From contig NZ_JALMDK010000002.1 of NCBI RefSeq assembly GCF_023094165.1, positions 633,541-697,540 of the forward strand: 64,000 nucleotides of DNA, written 5' to 3'. Made by a program: the position numbers and the translations under genes. A model generated the notes under the pieces. That model was given only the letters and a program-made list of their open reading frames with translations. It had not been told where the DNA came from and searched no databases. Every line of letters starts with the position of its first letter. The first letter of the stretch is position 1. Of the stretch, positions 34,454 through 42,942 are shown piece by piece. The DNA comes from Crossiella sp. S99.2 (GTDB lineage: Bacteria > Actinomycetota > Actinomycetes > Mycobacteriales > Pseudonocardiaceae).

Positions 34454-34670
34454 CGCACGCCTTCCGTTCGCTTTCCGTTGTGTCACATGGCCGATCGGGT
34501 TGCTGTTGTTCGGCGTCGTGCACCGGCGTCTCGGGGACTGGGCTGGGCTCGCCTGATCCCTGGGACGGGCACCACGGGTCCGGGCATGGCCGCCAGTACG
34601 GCGGGGTGTTGCAGTTGGCCATGAGCAGCCCCTTGTTGTTGCAGGTGAGACAACGGCGTGGATCAGCCAT
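34275..34670 (-). CDS. Possible Cys-rich small protein (doubtful)
   Basis: An open frame starts MADPRRCLTCNNKGLLMANC, with a short zinc-knuckle-like N-terminus (C-x2-C, then CNTPPYWRPCPDPWC). Its later part overlaps the XRE gene for about 180 bases in another frame and there looks random. The Cys-rich first 40 residues before 34,500 are plausible as a real peptide, since such small ones accompany DUF5753 regulators. No clean stop supports a short form, so this is a weak call. Confidence 0.28.
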   Translation of the reverse strand: MADPRRCLTCNNKGLLMANCNTPPYWRPCPDPWCPSQGSGEPSPVPETPVHDAEQQQPDRPCDTTESERKACDEADHQSSVAVLPHAPGVHGTARAAQGAADDAMAGGPRAQLLGDQAAADGDRPTRAEGG

Positions 34671-34694
34671 CTGGGCCCCCACCTTGAGAATCAC

Positions 34695-34763
34695 GACCAA
34701 TCTAGACTGGTCAATCTAGATTGCTCGCGAGCACCGTAGCACCCTGCCCTCAACCTGTCTAGA
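34695..34763. promoter_or_regulatory. TCTAGA-repeat operator of the GntR gene
   Basis: Three TCTAGA-centred sites occur in 70 bases: GACCAATCTAGACTGGTC (34695-34712, outer GACCA/TGGTC inverted), AATCTAGATT (34713-34722, palindrome) and CTGTCTAGAAGG (34755-34766). TATAGG at 34772-34777 could be the -10 box of a leaderless transcript starting at the GTG 34786. The sites probably bind the GntR protein they precede. Confidence 0.55.
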
Positions 34764-34785
34764 AGGGTCGGTATAGGCTGGTTGC

Positions 34786-35562
34786 GTGGCTGAGGAACGC
34801 GGAAACCAGGCAGAAGGCAGCGAACAGCCCTACCGGCGGATCGCGGCGGACCTACGAATCGCGATCGAGCAGGGCGAGTACCGCCCTGGCCATCAGCTGC
34901 CCAGCGGCTCGGTGTTGATGAAGCGGTACGACGTGGCCCGCCAGACCGTGCAGAACGCCATTGACCTGCTGCGAGTCGAGGGCTGGGTGGTCAGTAGGCC
35001 AGGCGCCGGCGTCTTCGTTCGGGACCGTCCGGTTGTCCAACGCTTGAGCCGAAACCGGTTGAGCCGGGAAACCCGTCAGGCAGGGCGAGGAGCATTCCTG
35101 GCTGATGCGGAGGCGAGTGGCTTCACACCGGCGGTCGAGGTGGTTGTGCGCTTCGAGCCCGCAGGAGAGCGGATCGCTGATGCGCTCGACATCGAGGCTG
35201 GAGACGAGGTGACCGTTCGGCAGCGGATTATGAGTGCGGACGGCCAGCCGGTGCAGCTCGCGGTTTCCCGCCTGCCAAGGTCAATCACCGCGGGGACCGC
35301 CATCGAGCAGGACAACCCGGGGCCGACTGGCATCTACGGAGTGCTGGACGAGGCCGGACACACCCTGGACCACTTCGTCGAGTCGGTCTCCACCCGCCCT
35401 GCGACGCAACAGGAACTGACCGAGTTGCGCTTGGCACCAGGCACACCGGTGCTCGCGGTGACCCGGGTCGCCTACGACAGCACCGGGCGGCCGGTGGAGA
35501 TCAACGACATGGTGCTGGTCGGCGACAGGTATGAACTCGTGTACGAGTTCGCCGCGACCTGA
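34786..35562 (+). CDS. GntR/HutC-family regulator with UTRA domain
   Basis: The protein has 258 residues. The winged helix has PYRRIAADLRIAIEQGEYRP then VARQTVQNAIDLLRVEGWVV. The UTRA ligand domain occupies about 105-250 (YGVLDEAGHTLDHFVESVST). HutC-type members sense small molecules such as sugar phosphates, histidine derivatives or amino sugars. The GTG start has no clear ribosome site and a -10-like box directly upstream, so a leaderless message is likely. It is convergent with the sugar ABC importer, which is a possible target. Confidence 0.87.
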   Translation: MAEERGNQAEGSEQPYRRIAADLRIAIEQGEYRPGHQLPSGSVLMKRYDVARQTVQNAIDLLRVEGWVVSRPGAGVFVRDRPVVQRLSRNRLSRETRQAGRGAFLADAEASGFTPAVEVVVRFEPAGERIADALDIEAGDEVTVRQRIMSADGQPVQLAVSRLPRSITAGTAIEQDNPGPTGIYGVLDEAGHTLDHFVESVSTRPATQQELTELRLAPGTPVLAVTRVAYDSTGRPVEINDMVLVGDRYELVYEFAAT

Positions 35563-35570
35563 GGCTGAAA

Positions 35571-35604
35571 CCCCGCGTCGCCCCCGGAAGAAGGCGACGC
35601 GGGG
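35571..35604. terminator. Two-way terminator hairpin
   Basis: CCCCGCGTCGCC (35571-35582) and GGCGACGCGGGG (35593-35604) are exact 12-base inverted copies with a ten-base loop, between the convergent GntR gene and the ABC permease operon. Confidence 0.8.
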
Positions 35605-35609
35605 AGCCG

Positions 35610-36488
35610 TCAGCCCTTCGTCGACCCGAGGGTGAGCCCGGCGACGAAATGGCGTTGCAGGGTGAAGAAGACGACCAGTGTGGGCACCGCGACCAGCAGT
35701 GAGCCGGCCGCGATCAGGTTGTTGTCCTTGAAGAACTGGCCGCCGAGGTTGTTCAGCGCCGAGGTGATCGGCATCTTGTCCCCGGTCTGGATCAGCACCA
35801 GCGCCCACAGGAAGTCGTTGTAGATCCAGGTGAACTCCAGTGTGGCCAGTGCGGCCAGCACCGGACGGCACAGCGGCAGGATCACCTGCCAGTACTGCCG
35901 GAACACTCCGGCCCCGTCCACCCTGGCCGCCTCGGTCAGCTCCATCGGGATGGTCTTCATGTAGTTGCTGAGCACGAAGACGCAGAACCCGGTCTGGAAG
36001 GCCACGTGGATCAGGATCACGCCGAGCTGGGAGTCCAGCAGCGAACCCGAGTCACTGAGCCACTCCGGCACCTCGATCAGCCGGTACAGCCGGTACAGCG
36101 GGGTGACGATCACCTGTTGCGGGAACAGGTTGCCCGCGGTGAACAGCATCAGCAGCGCCAGATTGAAGCGGAAGCTGAAGCGGGAGACCACGAACGCGAC
36201 CATCGAGCTGAAGAACAACGTGATCAGCAGCGCCGGGATGGTGATGATCAGCGTGTTCAGGTAGTAGTGCGGCAGGTCCGCCTGCTCCCAGGCCTTGCCG
36301 AAGTTGTCCAGGGTCAGCTCGGTGGGCCAGGAGAAGTAGCCGTTCTTGTTGGTGTCCTCGATGGTGCGCAGCGAGGCGAAGGCCGCCCACAGCACCGGGG
36401 CCAGCCACACCAGGCAGGTCGCGCCCAGGAAGGTGTGCAGCGCGATCCGCCCGGCCCGGCCGGTGGCCGTGTTGTTCGCGACGGTCAC
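35610..36488 (-). CDS. Sugar ABC transporter permease (MalG type)
   Basis: The protein has 292 residues and six membrane segments. The EAA loop that docks to the ATPase is AARVDGAGVFRQYWQVILPL, typical of the MalG side of carbohydrate importers (CUT1). The N-terminus is cytoplasmic, then LHTFLGATCLVWLAPVLWA is TM1. Its start overlaps the MalF-type gene by four bases. It is last in a three-gene operon (binding protein, MalF, MalG). No ATPase gene is present, so a shared MsiK-type ATPase elsewhere is assumed. Confidence 0.92.
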   Translation of the reverse strand: MTVANNTATGRAGRIALHTFLGATCLVWLAPVLWAAFASLRTIEDTNKNGYFSWPTELTLDNFGKAWEQADLPHYYLNTLIITIPALLITLFFSSMVAFVVSRFSFRFNLALLMLFTAGNLFPQQVIVTPLYRLYRLIEVPEWLSDSGSLLDSQLGVILIHVAFQTGFCVFVLSNYMKTIPMELTEAARVDGAGVFRQYWQVILPLCRPVLAALATLEFTWIYNDFLWALVLIQTGDKMPITSALNNLGGQFFKDNNLIAAGSLLVAVPTLVVFFTLQRHFVAGLTLGSTKG

Positions 36489-37438
36489 GGCCGCTCCTCC
36501 TTGCGGAAGGTCTGCATCAGGTAGGTGATGATGAAGCCCATCGAGATCAGCAGCAGCACCACGGCCAGCGCCGAGCCCCAGCCGATCCGGCTGGCCTCGC
36601 CGATGATGTTGTCGGTGACCAGGATGGACAGCAGCTCCAGCCCCTGCCTGCCCTTGTTGATGATGTAGACGATGTCGAAGGCCCGCAGCGACTCGATCAC
36701 CGTGATCACCAGCACCACGATGTTGACTGGCTTGAGCGCGGGCAGCGTGACGTGCCAGAAGGTCTGCCAGCCGGTCGCGCCATCCAGCGCGGCGGCCTCC
36801 TTCAGCGAGGGGTCCACCGCCTTGAGCCCGGCCAGGAACAGCAGCATCACGTACCCGGCGTGCCGCCAGCCCGCGGCCACCAGCACCGCGTACAGGTTGA
36901 TATCCGGATCACCCAGCCAGTTGGTCGGATGATCGTTGGCGGTGCCCAGCAGGTTGTTCAGCAGCCCCTGGTCCGGCTGGTAGATGAGCTGCCAGATGAA
37001 CCCGATCAGGGCCAGCGACAGCATCATCGGCAGGTACAGCACGCTTTGGTAGATCCGGCCCATGCGCAGCTTGCGGTCCAGCAGCACCGCCATGAACAAC
37101 CCGAACAGGGTCGGCAGCACCAGCAGGAACACCAGCCAGGTCAGGTTGTTCCACAGCGCGGGCCAGAACCGCGGGTAGGTGGTGAGGATGTCGGTGTAGT
37201 TCTGCACCCCGACGAAGGCGATGTCCTCCACCCCGCCGATGCCGTCCCATTCGGTGAAGGACAACAGGATCGAGCCCAGCGTGGGAAACCACACCAGGCC
37301 CAGGTGCAGCAGCGAGGGGACGCCGAGCATCACCGTGAGCACCAGTTTGTCGGCGGTGGTGAACGCGCTGGCCCGGCGGCGCCTGCGCTTGCGTGGCGGC
37401 GCGCTCGTGGCGGCGGGCGCCTGCTCCAGAACAGTCAT
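36485..37438 (-). CDS. Sugar ABC transporter permease (MalF type)
   Basis: The protein has 317 residues and starts MTVLEQAPAATSAPPRKRRR, with a basic N-terminus before TM1. The EAA loop is KEAAALDGATGWQTFWHVTL. It pairs with the MalG-type protein to form the channel. The frame is open far upstream across the binding-protein gene in another frame, but the ATG at 37436-37438 follows the binding-protein stop by five bases and gives normal length. Confidence 0.92.
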   Translation of the reverse strand: MTVLEQAPAATSAPPRKRRRRRASAFTTADKLVLTVMLGVPSLLHLGLVWFPTLGSILLSFTEWDGIGGVEDIAFVGVQNYTDILTTYPRFWPALWNNLTWLVFLLVLPTLFGLFMAVLLDRKLRMGRIYQSVLYLPMMLSLALIGFIWQLIYQPDQGLLNNLLGTANDHPTNWLGDPDINLYAVLVAAGWRHAGYVMLLFLAGLKAVDPSLKEAAALDGATGWQTFWHVTLPALKPVNIVVLVITVIESLRAFDIVYIINKGRQGLELLSILVTDNIIGEASRIGWGSALAVVLLLISMGFIITYLMQTFRKEERP

Positions 37439-37443
37439 CAGCC

Positions 37444-38742
37444 TCAGCCCGTGAAGATGTTCTTGGCCTGGTCGGCCATGCCCTTGAGCACCGAGTTGAT
37501 GTCGTTCGGGTTGGTCAGGAAGGCGTTGACCCCGTTGATCGCCGCGTCGTTGGCGAAGCGCGGGTCGGTGTCGCGGTCCAGGAACTGGGTGATGTGCTTG
37601 GCCTCGGCCACGAACTTCACGCACTTCTTCTGCAGCTCGTTGTAGCCGCCGGTGTCGGCCTTGCCGCTGGCCGCGATGGTCACCGGGTCGGTCTTGAGGT
37701 AGGCCAGCTGCGCGGCCGGGCTGGCCAGGTAGGTCAGCAGCTTGCGCGCGCCGTCCTCGTTGCCGGGCTTCTTGGCCAGCATGAAGCCGTCGATCGGGGC
37801 TTCCACGGTGTCCGTGCCGTAGGCCGGGTTGATCTCGGGGAAGGCGAAGAAGTCCAGGTCGTTCAGCTCGTTCTTCATCTGCTGACCGATCTGCTGGGAC
37901 CCGACGATCATCATGCCGCCCTTGCCCTGCTGGATGGTCTGCGCGGCTTCCTGCCACTCCCGGCCCAGCGGGTTCTCCTGGTACAGCGGCAACATCCGCT
38001 TCCAGTTGTCGAAGACGTCGCGGACCTTCTTGCCCTGCCAGTCCTCCTTGCCGGCCATCAGGCTGACGTGGAAGTCGTAGCCGTTGGTGCGCAGGTTGAG
38101 CTGGTCGAAGGTGCCCAGCTGCGGCCAGCCGTTCTTCTGCCCCACCGCCATCGGCACGATGCCGTCGGACTTCATCTTGGTGCCCAGCGCGATCAGCTCG
38201 TCGAAGGTCTTGGGCACGGTGTAGCCGCGCTGTTTCCAGATGCTCGGCCGGTAGAAGACCGCCCACGGGTAGGAGTAGAACGGCACGAAGTACTGCTTGC
38301 CGTCGCTGCCGGTGGCCGCTTCCTTCTGCGCCGGGGTGAAGTTGTCCCCGATGGTCTTCCACAGCTCGGTGAGGTCCCCGGCCAGGCCCTTGCTGGCGAA
38401 GAAGCGCATCCGGTAGCCGGCGAACCAGGACCAGACGTCATCCGGCTTGCCCTGCAGGTAGTTGTTGATCTGCTGCTGGTAGGTCTCGTGGTCCTTGGTG
38501 TTGATTTTGACCTCAAGCCCGTTCTGCTGCTTGAAGGTCTCCAGCACCGCGGCGATGCCCTCGCGCGGCACCGCGTCGGAGTAGTTGGAGCCGAAGCCCA
38601 CCGTCTTGCCGTCACCGGCGGATCCGCCGGAACCACAGGCGGCCAGGCCGGGCACGGCGGCCAGCGCGGAGGCGCCGAGCAGGCCCTTGAGCACGGTGCG
38701 ACGGCCGAGCAGCGGGTTGGGCGGTAACGGTGTGTTGGCCAT
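37444..38742 (-). CDS. Sugar ABC transporter substrate-binding lipoprotein (Tat)
   Basis: The protein has 432 residues from the ATG 38740-38742 (GGAG four bases upstream). The signal is a twin-arginine lipoprotein: GRRTVLKGLLGASALAAV ending with the lipobox LAAC. It would be anchored outside the membrane as a CUT1 solute-binding protein. The body has the periplasmic-binding fold (DDVWSWFAGYRMRFFASKG, IDGFMLAKKPGNEDGARK). The sugar cannot be read from sequence; the adjacent DeoR and galT hint at a galactose-containing saccharide. Its promoter region (38,743-38,982) faces the DeoR gene. Confidence 0.9.
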   Translation of the reverse strand: MANTPLPPNPLLGRRTVLKGLLGASALAAVPGLAACGSGGSAGDGKTVGFGSNYSDAVPREGIAAVLETFKQQNGLEVKINTKDHETYQQQINNYLQGKPDDVWSWFAGYRMRFFASKGLAGDLTELWKTIGDNFTPAQKEAATGSDGKQYFVPFYSYPWAVFYRPSIWKQRGYTVPKTFDELIALGTKMKSDGIVPMAVGQKNGWPQLGTFDQLNLRTNGYDFHVSLMAGKEDWQGKKVRDVFDNWKRMLPLYQENPLGREWQEAAQTIQQGKGGMMIVGSQQIGQQMKNELNDLDFFAFPEINPAYGTDTVEAPIDGFMLAKKPGNEDGARKLLTYLASPAAQLAYLKTDPVTIAASGKADTGGYNELQKKCVKFVAEAKHITQFLDRDTDPRFANDAAINGVNAFLTNPNDINSVLKGMADQAKNIFTG

Positions 38743-38887
38743 GGTGACTCCTGTCGCGGCTACCAGGTTGTATCGAACTATTTCCAACAAAGTTGCGCAC
38801 AATGTGGTAGCCGCCACGGTCCGGTGTCAAGGGCGGGAACGCTCCGGTCAGGCCAGACAGCGTAAGAAGATGCCGGTTCGTTAGGCA

Positions 38888-38950
38888 GGTTCAGATAGGT
38901 GAACCAGTCAAACACGGACCAACAACCTCCGATGTTCGACTATGTTTGAC
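38888..38950. promoter_or_regulatory. Operator region between the ABC importer and DeoR gene
   Basis: Two patterns stand out in the 240-base divergent gap: GGTTCA-GATAGG-TGAACC (38888-38905, exact inverted) and a direct repeat TGTTCGAC / TGTTTGAC ten bases apart (38933-38940, 38943-38950). The second is of the kind bound by DeoR-family regulators. They could control both the importer and the DeoR-galT genes. The rest of 38,743-38,982 shows nothing else. Confidence 0.45.
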
Positions 38951-38982
38951 GTGTGCGGTTGTTGTGAGTCAGGCTTGAGCCC

Positions 38983-39222
38983 GTGTCGAGCTGGCTGACC
39001 GAGGACGCCGAGCGTCTCCGCCGCGGGCCGCTCGGGTCCACTGTGGACACCGGGTGGGCCGGTGTGATCCGCGCAAGTCCTGGTGTCGCACCCGTTATCC
39101 AGGTCACGAGCGGGGACGCGGTGGTGCGTCGGTGCGCTCGGCGGGCCGGTGAACCCGTAACGTGGCTGGTCGCGCTGACGGTGCCGGCCGGCGTGGTCGC
39201 CGTGGCGCGGGAAGAGGGGTAG
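38983..39222 (+). CDS. Possible small protein before the DeoR gene
   Basis: A 79-residue frame from a GTG, MSSWLTEDAERLRRGPLGST, has high G/C at third codon positions and stops two bases before the DeoR start, which suits a real first gene of the operon. It has no recognised domain; the C-terminal half (VTWLVALTVPAGVVAVAREEG) is moderately hydrophobic. It could also be an untranslated leader. Confidence 0.3.
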   Translation: MSSWLTEDAERLRRGPLGSTVDTGWAGVIRASPGVAPVIQVTSGDAVVRRCARRAGEPVTWLVALTVPAGVVAVAREEG

Positions 39223-39224
39223 AG

Positions 39225-40028
39225 GTGCTCGCTCGGCAGCGGCAGGCGGTGATCCTGGAGGAGATCCGGCGCACCGGTGCGGTCCGGGTCTCCGACCTGG
39301 TGACCCGGCTCGCGGTCTCGGATATGACAGTGCGCCGCGACCTGGACGTGCTGGCCCGCAGGGGACTGGTGGAAAAGGTTTACGGCGGCGCCACCTCGGT
39401 GGTCGGGCGCAGCACCGACGAGCCGGGGTTCGAGGCCAAGTCGGTGCGCCAGCTGCCGGAGAAGGAGTCCATCGCCGCGCTGGCCGCGGGCATGGTGCGG
39501 CCGGGCACCGCGATCGGCCTGTCCGCCGGGACCACCACCTGGACCATGGCCCGCTACCTCGACGACGTGCCGGACCTGACCGTGGTGACCAACTCGATCC
39601 GGGTGGCCGATGTGCTGCAGCAGCGCGGCCGCACCGACCGGACCGTGGTGCTCACCGGCGGGGTGCGCACGCCATCGGACGCGCTGGTCGGCCCGGTGGC
39701 CGTGCAGGCGTTGCGCGCGCTGCACCTGGACGTGGTCTACCTGGGCGTGCACGGGATGGCGCCGCAGGCCGGGTTCACCACGCCGAACCTGAACGAGAGC
39801 GAGACCGACCGCGCGCTGGTCGACGCGGCCAGCAGGCTGGTCGTGCTCGCGGACAACACCAAATGGGGCACGGTCGGCATCTCCACGATCGCCGACCTCG
39901 ATGAGGCGGATGTGCTGATCACTGACGAGGGACTGGGCTCCGACGCCCGGCAGGTCCTGTCCGAGCAGGTCGGCGAGCTGGTGCTCGCCCCCGTGTCCGC
40001 ACGGTCCCGTGCCGAGGAGCTGGCGTGA
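39225..40028 (+). CDS. DeoR-family transcription regulator
   Basis: The protein has 267 residues from a GTG at 39225 with GAGGGG seven bases upstream; the longer frame was rejected because its extra residues are a low-complexity Gly/Arg run. The N-terminal HTH is RQRQAVILEEIRRTGAVRVS then VSDMTVRRDLDVLARRGLVE. The sugar-phosphate sensor has DVVYLGVHGMAPQAGFTTP, ending with LADNTKWG. It overlaps the galT start by four bases, so it most likely controls galT and the divergent importer. Confidence 0.9.
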   Translation: MLARQRQAVILEEIRRTGAVRVSDLVTRLAVSDMTVRRDLDVLARRGLVEKVYGGATSVVGRSTDEPGFEAKSVRQLPEKESIAALAAGMVRPGTAIGLSAGTTTWTMARYLDDVPDLTVVTNSIRVADVLQQRGRTDRTVVLTGGVRTPSDALVGPVAVQALRALHLDVVYLGVHGMAPQAGFTTPNLNESETDRALVDAASRLVVLADNTKWGTVGISTIADLDEADVLITDEGLGSDARQVLSEQVGELVLAPVSARSRAEELA

Positions 40029-41113
40029 GGCGCACGACGGCCAAGCTCGCCGACGGCCGCGAGATCATCTACTTCGACGACACCGAGGACGCCCCCGCGC
40101 GCACCGCGGTGGACACCAGGGACCTGCCCGAGCAGAAGCCCAGCTCGGAGATCCGCCGGGACCCGCTCACCGGTGAGTGGGTGGCGATGGCCTCGCACCG
40201 GCAGACCCGCACCTACAAGCCACCGGCCGACCTGTGCCCGTTGTGCCCCACCACGCCGGGACGGCCGACCGAGATCCCCGAGGCCGGCTACGACGTGGCG
40301 GTGTTCGAGAACCGCTTCCCGTCGCTGTCCCAGCACGTGCCGCCGGTTCCGTCCACTGTGGACGGTCTGCCGATGGCCGAACGCCGTCCGGGTTCCGGCC
40401 GCTGCGAGGTGGTCTGCTTCACCTCCGACCACAACTCCGCCTTCGCCGCGCTGACCCCTGGCCGGGTGCGCACCGTGGTGGACGCCTGGGCCGACCGCAG
40501 CGCCGAACTCGGCGCGCTGCCAGGGGTCGAGCAGGTCTTCTGCTTCGAGAACCGGGGCGAGGAAATCGGCGTCACCCTGCACCATCCGCACGGGCAGATC
40601 TACGCCTACCCGTTCGTCACCCCGCGCACCGAACGTTTGCTGGCCACCGCCAAGGACTACCGCGCCCAGCACGGCACGCACGTCCTCGGCGATGTGATCG
40701 AGGCCGAACTCGCCCAGCGCGCCCGCCTGGTCGCCACCAGCGAGCACTGGGTCGCGCTGGTGCCGCCGGCCGCCCGCTGGCCGGTGGAGGTCATCCTGGC
40801 CCCGCGCCGCCAGTGCGCCGACATCCCGGAGCTGACCCCGGCCGAGCGCGACGACTTCGCGCTGCTGTACCTGGACGTCCTGGCCCGCCTGGACCGCCTC
40901 TACGACCGGCCGCTGCCCTACATCGCGTCCTGGAACCAGGGGCCGGTGCGCGCGCCGAAGGAACTGTCCTGGCTGCACCTGCAGGTCTTCTCGGTCCTGC
41001 GCACCGCGGACAAGCTGAAGTACCTGGCGGGTTCGGAGTCCGGCATGGCGGTCTGGATCAACGACGCCACCCCGGAGCAGATCGCCGAACGCCTGCGCGC
41101 CGCCGGAAGCTGA
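40025..41113 (+). CDS. galT: Galactose-1-phosphate uridylyltransferase
   Basis: The protein has 362 residues from a GTG overlapping the DeoR stop. The enzyme swaps UMP between UDP-glucose and galactose-1-phosphate in the Leloir pathway. Signatures are PLTGEWVAMASHRQTRTYKP, the zinc pair CPLC (71-74) and the active site LHHPHGQIYAYP with the nucleophile His189 in H-P-H. galU lies 5 kb away and supplies UDP-glucose. A long overlapping frame in another phase across galT is a shadow. The pepD promoter region follows its stop. Confidence 0.93.
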   Translation: MRRTTAKLADGREIIYFDDTEDAPARTAVDTRDLPEQKPSSEIRRDPLTGEWVAMASHRQTRTYKPPADLCPLCPTTPGRPTEIPEAGYDVAVFENRFPSLSQHVPPVPSTVDGLPMAERRPGSGRCEVVCFTSDHNSAFAALTPGRVRTVVDAWADRSAELGALPGVEQVFCFENRGEEIGVTLHHPHGQIYAYPFVTPRTERLLATAKDYRAQHGTHVLGDVIEAELAQRARLVATSEHWVALVPPAARWPVEVILAPRRQCADIPELTPAERDDFALLYLDVLARLDRLYDRPLPYIASWNQGPVRAPKELSWLHLQVFSVLRTADKLKYLAGSESGMAVWINDATPEQIAERLRAAGS

Positions 41114-41154
41114 GAAGAACTCACGGCGGAAACACAAGAGAGCCAAAGCTGGGT

Positions 41155-41171
41155 CTCAGCACGTTCTCAGG
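41155..41171 (+). promoter_or_regulatory. Putative MprA box upstream of pepD
   Basis: CTCAGCACGTTCTCAGG has the same layout as TTCAGCGTGCTCTCAGG upstream of mprA: 13 of 17 bases agree, including both CAG cores and the TCTCAGG end. It lies 23 bases before the pepD ATG. In mycobacteria pepD is a direct MprA target, so the site likely keeps pepD under MprAB although the genes are separated. Confidence 0.6.
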
Positions 41172-41193
41172 TCCACGCCCCAGAGTGAGTCCC

Positions 41194-42810
41194 ATGACCG
41201 AGAACACCCCCGGCGCTCCGGGCCCCAAGCCAGAGCGCCCGCAGCAGTCAGCCGAGGGCACCACCCCCGCGGAGCAGCCCCAGGCCTCGCCCTGGGCCGC
41301 CGCCCCGCAGCAGCCCCAGCAGTCACCGGCGCAGCCGGGCGGCCTCGCCGATGTCGGTTTCGGCGAGGCTTCCCCGGCCGCAGGCACCCCGGTCGCCCAG
41401 CCGGCCTCCGGCGCTCAGCCCGGCGGCGCGGGCCAGTCCGTGCCCGGCGGCCAGCCGGGCTCCGGCTACGGCCAGCCGACCTCGGCCAACCCCACCGGCC
41501 TCGGCACTCCGGGCGCCCACTCCGGCTCCGCCTACGGCACGCCGTCGAGTCACGGCGCCCAGTCCTCCGATGTCTCCGGCGGCGGTCCCGGCGGTTACCC
41601 GCCCCCCGGCGGCCCCGGCTACGGCGCCCCGCTGACCAACCCGCTCGGCGTGCCGGTGCAGACCGTGCCCCAGCAGCGCAAGGCAGGCGGCCGCGGCAAG
41701 CTGGTGGCAGGCGCCCTCGCGCTGGTCCTGCTCGGCGGTGCGATCGGCGGCGGCATCGGCGGCGCGGTCGCCTACAACCTCGCCGGTTCCTCGACCAGCG
41801 CCTCCTCGGGCAACGCGCTCAACCAGCCCAGGCCGGCGGCCAAGGACATCAACAGCCCGGCGCCGCAGGGTTCGATCGAGCAGGTCGCGCAGAAGGTGCT
41901 GCCGAGCGTGGTGCAGCTCAAGGTCACCGGTCAGGGCGCCGCCGGTTCGGGCTCGGGCATCGTGCTCAGCAGCGACGGCATGATCCTGACCAACAACCAC
42001 GTGGTCGAGGCCGCGGCGGTCGGCGGCGAGATCCTGGTGCAGTTCAACGACGGCCGGACCGCCAAGGCCAAGATCGTCGGCCGGGACGTCACCTCCGACC
42101 TGGCCGTGGTCAAGGTCGACGGGGTCTCCGGACTGACCCCCGCCGAACTCGGCCGCTCCGACGACCTGCGGGTCGGCCAGCAGGTGGTCGCTATCGGCGC
42201 CCCGTTCGGCCTGTCCAGCACGGTCACCAGCGGCATCGTCAGCGCGGTGCAGCGCCCGGTGCGCACCGGCGAGAGCCAGGACCAGGCCACCGTGATGGAC
42301 GCGGTGCAGACCGACGCCTCGATCAACCCCGGCAACTCCGGCGGTCCGCTGGTGGACATGCAGGGCAAGGTCATCGGCATCAACTCGGCCATCCGCACCG
42401 CCGCCAGCGGTGGCGCGGGCGGTCAGCAGCAGGGCGGTTCGATCGGTCTCGGCTTCGCCATCCCGGTGGACCAGGTCCGCCGGATCGCCGAAGAGCTGAT
42501 CAAGAACGGCAAGGCCACCCACTCGCTGCTGGGTGTCGGCCTCGGCCAGCCCACCCGCAACCAGCAGAGCCAGGGCGCCACGGTCTCCCAGGTCACCCAG
42601 GGCGGCGCGGCCGAGCAGGCCGGCATCAAGGTCGGCGACGTCATCACCAAGATCGACAATCGTCGGATCGAGGACGCCGACTCGCTGATCGCCGCGGTCC
42701 GCTCCTACGCCCCCGGCAGCAAGGTCAAGCTGACCATCAACACCGCGGGCGGCGACCGCGTGGTCGAGGTGACCCTGGGCAGCCAGAACCTCGACAACGG
42801 CCCCCGCTGA
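41194..42810 (+). CDS. pepD: HtrA-like membrane serine protease PepD
   Basis: The protein has 538 residues. A long Gln/Pro/Gly-rich cytoplasmic region (about 1-165) is followed by one membrane segment (about 170-194), a trypsin-like domain with the triad H269 (NNHVVEAA), D302 (TSDLAVVKVD) and S382 (INPGNSGGPL), and a PDZ domain (about 443-530). It degrades or refolds damaged proteins outside the membrane. In mycobacteria it is in the mprAB operon and helps set the stress signal. The ATG at 41194 gives this layout; frames extending upstream through galT are shadows. Confidence 0.93.
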   Translation: MTENTPGAPGPKPERPQQSAEGTTPAEQPQASPWAAAPQQPQQSPAQPGGLADVGFGEASPAAGTPVAQPASGAQPGGAGQSVPGGQPGSGYGQPTSANPTGLGTPGAHSGSAYGTPSSHGAQSSDVSGGGPGGYPPPGGPGYGAPLTNPLGVPVQTVPQQRKAGGRGKLVAGALALVLLGGAIGGGIGGAVAYNLAGSSTSASSGNALNQPRPAAKDINSPAPQGSIEQVAQKVLPSVVQLKVTGQGAAGSGSGIVLSSDGMILTNNHVVEAAAVGGEILVQFNDGRTAKAKIVGRDVTSDLAVVKVDGVSGLTPAELGRSDDLRVGQQVVAIGAPFGLSSTVTSGIVSAVQRPVRTGESQDQATVMDAVQTDASINPGNSGGPLVDMQGKVIGINSAIRTAASGGAGGQQQGGSIGLGFAIPVDQVRRIAEELIKNGKATHSLLGVGLGQPTRNQQSQGATVSQVTQGGAAEQAGIKVGDVITKIDNRRIEDADSLIAAVRSYAPGSKVKLTINTAGGDRVVEVTLGSQNLDNGPR

Positions 42811-42942
42811 CCGCAGGTCTCCCGGTCACCACCACCCGACCGGGCCGAGAACCGCGGCGTCGAAGCCTCGCGCAGCCCTCGCGCGGAACTTCGGCGCCGC
42901 GGACGCGTATCCGCCCACACCCGCCAGGGAGAGCCAGCTAAC

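Noticed and set aside
40177..42810. A very long open frame covering galT and pepD
   Set aside because: Only the part from 41194 encodes a protein with a known fold (PepD); the 5' third is a Gly/Arg/Pro-rich shadow of galT in another frame.
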